Source: CAZKNJ01 sp964554185
GTDB taxonomy: Bacteria; 4484-113
Direction of reading: 5' to 3'
DNA length: 6,238 nt
Assembly (NCBI GenBank): GCA_964554185.1
Contig: CAZKNJ010000079.1
Coordinates: 1-6,238 of the forward strand
Position numbers and translations under genes: made by a program. Positions 1-4,934 of the stretch are shown piece after piece. The notes below the pieces were generated by a model, which worked only from the letters and a program-made list of their open reading frames with translations, did no database searches and had not been told where the DNA came from. Position 1 is the stretch's first letter; each line of letters starts with the position of its first letter.

Positions 1-4
1 CCCC

Positions 5-1744
5 CTAGATATCCCGCTTGAAGGTGAAGGCGGTGGCGGCTTCGCGCTTGGCGGCGAGGCCCTCCTCCTCCTCGAACTGGTCGCCCGGCACGCAGCTCGG
101 GAAGGGGAACTTCACGAACACCGGCTGCACGAACTTCGCGTGCTTCAGCAGGAAAGTCCCGCGCGGGATGGTGGTCAGGCGGTTGCGCACGTCCGTGTCC
201 AGCCAGTTGTACTCCACCGTCATCAGCTCGGCGGGGCCGGTGCGGCCGTAGATGATGGTGGAGGAGTTGTCCACCACCTGGCGGTCCACCTGGCTCATAA
301 ACTGCTCCACGCCGAAGAGCGAGACGCCCAGCGAACGGCCGCGGGCGCAGATTTCAATAATGGACTGCTTGATGGGCGCGTCCACGCTCGCGTCGCGCGG
401 CGCGAACTTGTTGAGCTCGTCCACGAAGAAGATGGCGGTGTCGAAGTCCTTCTTAATGTTCTTGTCCACCAGCATGCGGTAGACGCGCTTGAGAATCTTG
501 TTGAACACCATCGCCTGGCCGCGGTCGTTCAGCGATTGGATGTCAATCACGAAGATGGAGCCGTTGTGCAGGTCGTGCAGCGGAATATCCACCTCGTCCA
601 CTCCGCCGATGCAGACCAAGCCGTCAAACAACCCCGGCAGCGCGTCCAGGTTCTTCGCGGCCTTGTAGAACACCTGCTTCTCGTGGCCGTGCCAGTGGGT
701 AACGCTCGCGTTGCCCAGCACGCGGCGCTCTTCCGACAGGTAGTTCAGCAGCTCATCATAGGAGCGGATAGGCTGGCGTTCAATCTGGTCGCGGACGTCC
801 ACCCAGACGGCTTCCACCGACTCGTCCCAGCTTTCCTTGTCAAACAGCTCGGGGATGTCCTCCACGATCTCTATGAGCTCCCAGATGAAGTGCTCCACCT
901 TGCCGTCGCGCCGGAAGCTCTTGGTGTGGCCCTCGTACTTGCGGTCGTAGGGCGCGAAGATGCGCACGTTCTCAAAGGGCACCAGGTCCACATTCAGCTT
1001 CTTATATATATCGCGGCACTTGTTGGTGTACGGGTCATCTTCTTCATACTGCGGGTTGGCCTTGTCCAGGTAGAGCATGTCCTTGCCCTTGACGTTGAAG
1101 AAGATGGCGGCGATGCGCCGGCGCTGGCCGCGCACCATCGTATCAAACATGGACTTCAGCAGGAACTCAACCAGCGAGGTCTTGGTGGCGAGGCCCGAAA
1201 TACCGCTCATATTCAAGTGCGAGCCTTCGGGGCCGACCAGGAACTCGTCGTCCAGGAAGATGGGGATGAGCGCCCCGTCGCCGTTCTCCATCACGCCGAT
1301 GGGCACGCCGCGGCCCTCCCCCGCGTAGTCCAGCATCCCCAGTCCCCAGGCCACGCCGGTCTCCGACGCGAAGTACACTTCGCCGCGGCCGATGGGGCGC
1401 ACGCGCTCGGTGGTGGACTTGATGACCACGCACTTGGCGACCATCATCTCGGCGATGTCCGACGGCGGTACGACTGACGGGTTGCCAAAGTCGTGGCTGA
1501 TGTAGTCCGACAGGAAGTTGTCGATATCCATCACCGTGCGCAGCTCCGTGACGGTGCCGAAGGTGATGTGGCCGTCGGAGGTGCAGGCCGCCACGATGTT
1601 GCCCAGCTCCACCGTGTCCACCCCGTCCGCAATCCAGAAATGGAAGTGCGCGGCGGTGTTGGGGCTGTCCTTGGTGGAGGTGGCCTTGCCCACCGAGCCG
1701 AACTCAAAGTTCACGTATTCAGGAAATTTGCAGATGTCCTTCAT
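5..1744 (-). CDS. herA: HerA-like DNA-translocating ATPase (HerA/FtsK superfamily)
   Basis: This 579-residue protein has the layout of a HerA-type hexameric ATPase, which pumps double-stranded DNA and normally works with a NurA nuclease. An N-terminal beta-rich region (about residues 10-165, HAS-barrel-like) precedes the ATPase core. The P-loop is GISGLATKTS (181-190), with K188 and T189 as the nucleotide-binding pair. The glycine before the lysine is replaced by T187, a form I recall from some DUF87/HerA proteins. Walker B is AIFFVDE (437-443) with D442 and E443. A conserved downstream block, SLFGVEQ (471 onward) and STIIYGRTG (495-503), fits the sensor and arginine-finger region. The acidic tail is 557-562. 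The ATG at 1744 follows GAGGGA at a suitable spacing. It is the last gene of the bL25 and NurA-like run, 53 nt after the upstream stop. Family assignment is firm; a role in end resection or defence is inferred from the family and the neighbour. Confidence 0.87.
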   Translation of the reverse strand: MKDICKFPEYVNFEFGSVGKATSTKDSPNTAAHFHFWIADGVDTVELGNIVAACTSDGHITFGTVTELRTVMDIDNFLSDYISHDFGNPSVVPPSDIAEMMVAKCVVIKSTTERVRPIGRGEVYFASETGVAWGLGMLDYAGEGRGVPIGVMENGDGALIPIFLDDEFLVGPEGSHLNMSGISGLATKTSLVEFLLKSMFDTMVRGQRRRIAAIFFNVKGKDMLYLDKANPQYEEDDPYTNKCRDIYKKLNVDLVPFENVRIFAPYDRKYEGHTKSFRRDGKVEHFIWELIEIVEDIPELFDKESWDESVEAVWVDVRDQIERQPIRSYDELLNYLSEERRVLGNASVTHWHGHEKQVFYKAAKNLDALPGLFDGLVCIGGVDEVDIPLHDLHNGSIFVIDIQSLNDRGQAMVFNKILKRVYRMLVDKNIKKDFDTAIFFVDELNKFAPRDASVDAPIKQSIIEICARGRSLGVSLFGVEQFMSQVDRQVVDNSSTIIYGRTGPAELMTVEYNWLDTDVRNRLTTIPRGTFLLKHAKFVQPVFVKFPFPSCVPGDQFEEEEGLAAKREAATAFTFKRDI

Positions 1745-1760
1745 CGTTATCCCTCACGAT

Positions 1761-1779
1761 GTGCCCCGCCAGGGGGCAC
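1761..1779 (-). repeat. Inverted repeat (hairpin) just upstream of herA
   Basis: A perfect 7-bp inverted repeat, GTGCCCC and GGGGCAC, with a 5-nt loop lies in the 53-nt spacer between the NurA-like stop and the herA start. It has no T-tract, so it does not look like an intrinsic terminator. In the minus-strand RNA it ends a few bases before the GAGGGA ribosome binding site of herA and could affect herA translation or mRNA stability. Confidence 0.5.
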
Positions 1780-1783
1780 GCTG

Positions 1784-1797
1784 CGGGCTTGCGCCCG
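1784..1797 (-). repeat. Second small hairpin in the same spacer
   Basis: CGGGC, a 4-nt loop, then GCCCG forms a 5-bp GC-only stem directly after the NurA-like stop codon. With the neighbouring stem at 1761-1779 it makes two tandem hairpins filling most of the intergenic spacer. Confidence 0.4.
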
Positions 1798-2847
1798 TTA
1801 TTCCCGGATAAAGTACGCCTGAATCGTCTGGTGGGACGGCACCAGGCTGTTCAAGTACTGGTCGCAGAGCTTGTGCGGGAAGATGAGCTTGTCCCACTGG
1901 GGCGCGGGGAAGGTCACCGGAAAGCGCTCCCGCACCATCAGGTAAGTAAGGTCGTCCGCCTTGCGTTTGGCGTCCGCGTCGTCCTTCGCCACCGTCTCCA
2001 GCCGCACCAGCCCGTACTCCGGCTCGGCCTTGCCGATATGCCGCATCTTGAGAAACCACGAATACTTGGTGTTGTCCGGATGGTCGGGGTCAATGATGCG
2101 GAAAACCTGGCCGCGGTGAAACTCCGGAATAGTGAGGTGGTTGCCCAGCTTCTCGCGGTCGGCGAACGGGATGTAAGCCATCTTCACCAAGCCGGTCATG
2201 TTCGGCGTCAGGTCGGAGTTGTGCAGGTGCAAAAGCGAGTCGTGGAGCACAATCAGCTTGTTGGGGTCGGTGCCTTCTTTCTCCTTCCACTGCGACAGCA
2301 GGATGTTGCGGGTCTCCCACTTGAGCTCGCGGGCGCGGTTGGCCGCGGCGATGCGAAGCTGGGTGTAGTTCAGCTCGTCGCCGCCGGAATCTACCAGCGT
2401 AACCGGCAGGTCGCCGCCGAACACCTCCGCCAGCTTCTCCGCCTCCGGCAGGAACTTGAGCGGCGCCAGGATGTATTCGCGCTTCTCGGCGTGCACCCAG
2501 GCGTGGAACACGCGGTTCTTGCGCCGCAGGATGATGGAGGAGACGATGACGTAGTGCAGCGGTACTTCCTGCCCCTCGAAGATGCGGTGGCCCACCAGCT
2601 GGGTGCGTTGCAGGCTGCTGGCGAAGAAGTCCGCCTGCTCGGGCGGCTCCTTCTCCACCGCGATGAAGCTGCGGGCGGGGCCGCTTTCCTCAATGGGCTC
2701 CACCGCGAAGCGCTGGAAGCCCTCGCGCATGCGGAAGTTGTCCTCTTCCAGCGAAGGTATGGGCGAGTTGCTGGCGCCCACCCGTTGCAGGAAATCGGAC
2801 ACCACCTGCAGGTTTTTCCGTCTTTCCGCTGTCGCCGGTTTGCTCAC
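1798..2847 (-). CDS. nurA: NurA-like nuclease domain protein, probable HerA partner
   Basis: This 349-residue soluble protein has no signal peptide or membrane segment. It shows a series of motifs in the order expected of the NurA 5'-3' nuclease fold. These are a strand ending in an acid (TLVDSGGDE, D153), a helix with acids after basic residues (RARELKWE, E174/E178), and a second strand ending in an acid (LIVLHDSLLH, D203). Then come GLVK (219-222), a YGLVRLE strand (278-284) and a C-terminal FPHKLCDQYL segment (323-332) with H325. In NurA the two aspartates, a glutamate and a late histidine build the Mn-dependent active site. The usual DGS signatures are altered here (VDSGG and LHDSL), so activity is uncertain. 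It starts at GTG 2847 without a strong Shine-Dalgarno sequence, 19 nt after the bL25 stop. The herA-like gene follows immediately, the strongest support for this call. The alternative is an uncharacterised HerA-associated protein. Confidence 0.6.
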   Translation of the reverse strand: MSKPATAERRKNLQVVSDFLQRVGASNSPIPSLEEDNFRMREGFQRFAVEPIEESGPARSFIAVEKEPPEQADFFASSLQRTQLVGHRIFEGQEVPLHYVIVSSIILRRKNRVFHAWVHAEKREYILAPLKFLPEAEKLAEVFGGDLPVTLVDSGGDELNYTQLRIAAANRARELKWETRNILLSQWKEKEGTDPNKLIVLHDSLLHLHNSDLTPNMTGLVKMAYIPFADREKLGNHLTIPEFHRGQVFRIIDPDHPDNTKYSWFLKMRHIGKAEPEYGLVRLETVAKDDADAKRKADDLTYLMVRERFPVTFPAPQWDKLIFPHKLCDQYLNSLVPSHQTIQAYFIRE

Positions 2848-2858
2848 GGTTACGCAGG

Positions 2859-2864
2859 ATTATA
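2859..2864 (-). promoter_or_regulatory. Possible -10 box ahead of the NurA-like gene
   Basis: A perfect TATAAT hexamer on the minus strand lies between the bL25 stop and the GTG start at 2847, with 11 nt from its end to the GTG. No convincing -35 is seen 16-18 bp upstream. If active, the transcript would have almost no leader, which fits the lack of a clear ribosome binding site. It may also be chance in an otherwise GC-rich region. Confidence 0.3.
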
Positions 2865-2866
2865 AG

Positions 2867-3166
2867 CTATTTCCCGGCCCCCGGCAGGTAAAGGTCAACG
2901 TGCAGGAACACGCCGCTTAGCGGATCGCGCTGCACTTCTTGCAGCAGCGCACGGTACTTCTTCTTGCCCACAACGAGCTCGTAATCCGCGTCGCGGCCTT
3001 CCCGCGTGATCGTCTTCTGCGCTTCGCGCAGATCCAGCACCAAGTGGAGTGGTTTCTCCAGCCCGGGGCCGTACGCCACTGCAGGAAGCCCGCCTCCCGC
3101 TCGCAGCTTCTTGACCTTCTCCTTGCCGAATTCGGCCCGGATTTCAGCCTTTAGGGTGACTACCAT
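2867..3166 (-). CDS. rplY: 50S ribosomal protein bL25 (short form)
   Basis: This 99-residue protein matches the 5S rRNA-binding domain of the bL25/TL5/Ctc family. It has an N-terminal LKAEIRAEFGKEKVKKLR block, the LPAVAYGPG loop (the family's PAVxYG signature), a GKKKYRALLQEVQRDP strand-turn and a final FLHVDLYLP strand. It binds 5S rRNA in the large subunit. The length is close to the E. coli protein and it lacks the C-terminal domain of Ctc/TL5 types. I chose the ATG at 3166 over the longer frame opening at 3208, because family similarity starts at MVVTLKAE and a GGGAGGA sequence lies 12 nt upstream. It heads the minus-strand run that continues into the NurA-like and HerA-like genes. In many bacteria rplY/ctc is followed by pth instead, so this context is unusual. 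Confidence 0.9.
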   Translation of the reverse strand: MVVTLKAEIRAEFGKEKVKKLRAGGGLPAVAYGPGLEKPLHLVLDLREAQKTITREGRDADYELVVGKKKYRALLQEVQRDPLSGVFLHVDLYLPGAGK

Positions 3167-3178
3167 TTTAAACTCTCG

Positions 3179-3185
3179 TCCTCCC
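3179..3185 (-). promoter_or_regulatory. Ribosome binding site of bL25
   Basis: GGGAGGA on the minus strand lies 12 nt before the ATG at 3166. The spacing is slightly long, but the site decides for this start over the in-frame codon at 3208, which lies upstream of it. Confidence 0.6.
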
Positions 3186-3198
3186 AAGGAATGAGCCG

Positions 3199-3204
3199 AT
3201 TCTA
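3199..3204 (-). promoter_or_regulatory. Probable extended -10 promoter for bL25 and downstream genes
   Basis: TAGAAT preceded by TGC on the minus strand gives an extended -10 (TGnTAGAAT) at a fitting distance from the bL25 ribosome binding site. The -35 region is GC-rich and unlike TTGACA, as is tolerated for extended -10 promoters. A palindrome (3214-3229) occupies the spacer and -35 region. Confidence 0.45.
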
Positions 3205-3213
3205 GCACAGATT

Positions 3214-3229
3214 CGCCCCGGACGGGGCG
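3214..3229. repeat. Perfect 16-bp palindromic element in divergent intergenic region
   Basis: CGCCCCG and CGGGGCG form 7-bp arms around a 2-bp centre. The element lies between the bL25 promoter and the promoter of the secreted-protein gene. Its position over the bL25 promoter upstream region would suit an operator, but in GC-rich DNA it could be incidental. Confidence 0.4.
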
Positions 3230-3266
3230 GAAGGGCGTGGCCGCCGCCCCCGGCTATTCTCTGCGC

Positions 3267-3272
3267 TATAAT
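3267..3272 (+). promoter_or_regulatory. Probable -10 box of the secreted-protein gene
   Basis: A perfect TATAAT stands out in GC-rich surroundings, 39 nt before the ATG at 3312, leaving a leader of about 30 nt that contains the strong GGAGGAG site (3298-3304). No clear TTGACA-like -35 is visible. Confidence 0.5.
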
Positions 3273-3297
3273 CATCGTGTGCAGACGCGCCCGGCGC

Positions 3298-3304
3298 GGA
3301 GGAG
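3298..3304 (+). promoter_or_regulatory. Ribosome binding site of the secreted-protein gene
   Basis: GGAGGAG with 7 nt spacing to ATG 3312. This fixes the start at the signal peptide and excludes the longer frame from 3237, whose first codon lies upstream of the -10 box. Confidence 0.75.
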
Positions 3305-3311
3305 AAACGAG

Positions 3312-3971
3312 ATGAGGAGAACAATCAGTTATCTGGCAGTGTCGGCTGTGCTTGCGTTCGCATTCGTTCAGCCTGCTGCTGCCCAAGAAGCCAAACCGGA
3401 CCTGTCCTTTGACGACTACAAGGAGATAATGCAGCTCGCGGACCGAGTCGAGGCTGCAGTGCTGATTCCGGATGCGCTACTACTCGTTGAGGTTACTCGC
3501 CAGGAGCACGGGTTGTTCTTGGATCTCTTCAGCGATACGCTTGACGGAAACACCGTATTCGTCCCTTTCGCCAAGTTACCTGATATGTTCATAGACTTCG
3601 AGGACAAGTATTGGGGAGGGAATCAGGCTGCAGACTTAGACTGGTATGCGAGTATCTCATCCGTTCTTCTGGGCGCCTGGGGCGGCTCCGTCCATCTGAG
3701 GGCTCAGTATCCCGACCAGGGCAAGGACAAATGGTCGCCCATCGTCTCTCTGGCACAAGCGTTTGCCCGGTTCGATTCCAAGGAGATTGACAAACTTGCT
3801 GTCGAACCGATAAACCACTTCTTCATCTATGAGAATGAGCATTATGTTCAGTATTTCGTGCAAGGTCCTGTCAGTGAGATAGATGGCGAGTTCTGGTTCC
3901 TCATCATTGACAAGGATGAGGACGGGTGGTTCCTGAAAGGGATTACCCACATGGAGCTTTGGACAATATGA
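3312..3971 (+). CDS. Secreted protein of unknown function with Sec signal peptide
   Basis: I do not recognise this 219-residue protein. It begins with a textbook Sec signal: MRR, a hydrophobic stretch of about residues 5-19, and a likely signal peptidase I site after AAA (22-24, before Q25). There is no lipobox cysteine and no other membrane segment, so it should be exported as a soluble protein. The mature part is acidic and aromatic-rich. It has a WGGSVHLRAQYPDQGKDKW region near the middle and a C-terminal strand-rich end (FWFLIIDKDEDGWFLKGI) that resembles a small beta or SnoaL-like fold, but this is only an impression. The start at 3312 is chosen over the in-frame codon at 3237, because GGAGGAG sits 7 nt upstream and the signal peptide begins there. 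Third codon positions are much less G/C-biased than in the neighbouring genes, which may reflect low expression or foreign origin. It is divergent from bL25. Confidence 0.8.
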   Translation: MRRTISYLAVSAVLAFAFVQPAAAQEAKPDLSFDDYKEIMQLADRVEAAVLIPDALLLVEVTRQEHGLFLDLFSDTLDGNTVFVPFAKLPDMFIDFEDKYWGGNQAADLDWYASISSVLLGAWGGSVHLRAQYPDQGKDKWSPIVSLAQAFARFDSKEIDKLAVEPINHFFIYENEHYVQYFVQGPVSEIDGEFWFLIIDKDEDGWFLKGITHMELWTI

Positions 3972-4035
3972 CATCGCCCAGAAGGTTCGCGCGGGCGACC
4001 TTGATCCCCTCGGCCCCCTGCGCGAGCTGATGGGG
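3972..4035. other. GC-rich, coding-like stretch at the gap edge
   Basis: These 64 bases between the secreted-protein stop and the assembly gap are about 72% G+C, far richer than the preceding gene. They are open with G/C-biased third positions in two directions. On the plus strand (frame of position 3970) they read DIAQKVRAGDLDPLGPLREL. On the minus strand they read HQLAQGAEGIKVARANLLGD, a frame that stops at 3943. No plausible start is visible for the plus reading. The minus reading could be the C-terminal end of a convergent gene lying mostly in the gap. I cannot tell which strand is real, and a chimeric contig end is also possible. Confidence 0.3.
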
Positions 4036-4135
4036 NNNNNNNNNNNNNNNNNNNNNNNNNNNNNNNNNNNNNNNNNNNNNNNNNNNNNNNNNNNNNNNNN
4101 NNNNNNNNNNNNNNNNNNNNNNNNNNNNNNNNNNN
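4036..4135. other. Assembly gap (100 N)
   Basis: A run of exactly 100 N is the conventional placeholder for a scaffold gap of unknown length. The true distance between the secreted-protein gene and infC is therefore unknown. Genes such as thrS, which often precedes infC, could be missing here. Confidence 0.97.
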
Positions 4136-4146
4136 CGCATCTCTGC

Positions 4147-4152
4147 TATAAG
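4147..4152 (+). promoter_or_regulatory. Possible extended -10 box immediately before infC
   Basis: TATAAG preceded by TGC ends 7 nt before the TTG start of infC. If used, transcription would start at or next to the start codon, giving a leaderless infC mRNA. The -35 region falls in the assembly gap, so this cannot be judged further. Confidence 0.3.
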
Positions 4153-4159
4153 TTCACTG

Positions 4160-4870
4160 TTGAGAAGAAAACCATCCGGCAAAAGGAAGGGCCTGCGTGG
4201 CCCGCGCATCAACAAGCAAATCCGCGTTCCCGAAGTTCGCCTGATTGACGAGAAGGGCGAAAACGTCGGCACTGTCACCATAGATGAAGCCCTGAAGATG
4301 ACCTGGGAGCGAGGCTACGACCTGGTGGAGGTCGGCCCTTCGGAGAACCCCCCCGTCTGCAAGATGATGGACTACGGCAAGCTCAAGTACCAGGAGCGCA
4401 AGAAGCGATCCGGCACCAAGCAGGCCGGCGGCGAGCTGAAGGAGCTCGGCCTCTCCATGAAGATTGACGGGCACGACCTTGAAACCAAGATGAACAAGGC
4501 GCGCAAGTTCCTGGATCGCGGCTTCAAGGTCAAGTTCAATCTGCTGCTGCGCGGGCGCGAGAAAGCGTTCCAGGACACCCTGGCGGTAGAGCTGCTGGAC
4601 CGCATCGTGGAGGCGATGTCGGACGTGGGGGCGGTAGATTCCCGCAGCAGGGGCTTGGTAGGGAACCGGCTTTTTGTTATAATAACCGCTTCAAAACGAA
4701 AGGGCTCGAAACAAGGGTCTGGTTCAAATGCCAAAGACAAAGGTCAAAACTCACAAGGCGACCGCCAAGAGGATTCGCCAAACGAAAAGCGGCAAGGTGC
4801 TGAGGAAGCCGGCGTGCTCGCGCCACATGTTGAGCAAGAAGTCGTCCCGCCAGAAGCGCCGCCTGGCTGA
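4160..4870 (+). CDS. infC: Translation initiation factor IF-3 with long C-terminal tail
   Basis: This 236-residue protein contains both IF-3 domains. The N-terminal domain runs from GPRINKQIRVPEVRLIDEKG (about 14-33) through LVEVGPSENPPVCKMMDYGK (55-74). The basic linker is LKYQERKKR. The C-terminal 30S-binding domain covers about 90-178, including KIDGHDLETKMNKARKFLDRG and LLRGREKAFQD. IF-3 polices start-codon and initiator-tRNA selection on the 30S subunit. The usual family end, around EGR-M-M-L-P-K, corresponds to GNRLFVIITASK (168-179). Here 57 further hydrophilic residues rich in K, G, Q, E and P follow, and the last 47 overlap rpmI in another frame. The start is taken as TTG 4160; non-ATG starts are typical of infC. 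No clear Shine-Dalgarno sequence is seen, and because the gap ends 24 nt upstream, an earlier start cannot be excluded. Confidence 0.93.
   Translation: MRRKPSGKRKGLRGPRINKQIRVPEVRLIDEKGENVGTVTIDEALKMTWERGYDLVEVGPSENPPVCKMMDYGKLKYQERKKRSGTKQAGGELKELGLSMKIDGHDLETKMNKARKFLDRGFKVKFNLLLRGREKAFQDTLAVELLDRIVEAMSDVGAVDSRSRGLVGNRLFVIITASKRKGSKQGSGSNAKDKGQNSQGDRQEDSPNEKRQGAEEAGVLAPHVEQEVVPPEAPPG
4655..4683 (+). promoter_or_regulatory. Sigma70-like promoter inside infC for rpmI-rplT-pheS
   Basis: TTGGTA (4655-4660), a 17-bp spacer and a perfect TATAAT (4678-4683) lie in the coding region for the last core strand of IF-3. The predicted start site is about 4690, giving a leader of roughly 38 nt to rpmI. 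An internal promoter feeding the ribosomal protein genes separately from infC is also known in E. coli. Confidence 0.55.
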
Positions 4871-4934
4871 AACCCGCGAAGTTACCGGCACCGACAAGGG
4901 CCGGTATGTCCAGCTTTTGGGAGGTAAGAAGTAA
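4728..4934 (+). CDS. rpmI: 50S ribosomal protein bL35
   Basis: This 68-residue, very basic protein has the bL35 signature: MPKTKVKTHKATAKRI at the N-terminus, SGKVLRKPACSRHMLSKKSS in the middle, then a RQKRRLAE block. It is a small structural protein of the large ribosomal subunit. The ATG at 4728 matches the invariant family start MPK, so the start is secure although only a weak AAGGG lies 10 nt upstream. The first 143 nt of the gene are also read by the extended infC frame. The stop codon overlaps the rplT start by one base (TAATG), implying translational coupling. Relative to typical 64-66 residue members it is slightly long, ending in GRYVQLLGGKK. Confidence 0.96.
   Translation: MPKTKVKTHKATAKRIRQTKSGKVLRKPACSRHMLSKKSSRQKRRLAETREVTGTDKGRYVQLLGGKK

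Noticed and set aside
140..1477. Long plus-strand open frame of 445 codons opposite herA
   Set aside because: It is a histidine-, valine- and arginine-rich antisense shadow caused by strong third-position G/C bias. The opposite strand has clear HerA motifs.
1761..1797. Intrinsic terminator between the NurA-like gene and herA
   Set aside because: The stems lack a following T-tract in the minus-strand sense, and the herA ribosome binding site follows at once.
1759..2865. Plus-strand open frame of 368 codons opposite the NurA-like gene
   Set aside because: Same antisense-shadow composition, no ribosome binding site, and it spans the intergenic spacer and the whole minus-strand gene.
3167..3208. 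14-residue N-terminal extension of bL25
   Set aside because: The extension covers the ribosome binding site, and family similarity begins at the ATG at 3166.
3237..3311. 25-residue upstream extension of the secreted protein
   Set aside because: Its start lies upstream of the TATAAT box, and it would bury the signal peptide. The GGAGGAG site supports 3312.
3917..3934. EF-hand-like DKDEDGW in the secreted protein
   Set aside because: The segment lacks the full 12-residue loop with flanking helices and sits in a predicted strand-rich end.
3657..3974. Minus-strand open frame of 105 codons opposite the secreted-protein gene
   Set aside because: No ribosome binding site or recognisable motif. 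The opposite strand has a signal peptide, a promoter and a strong start.
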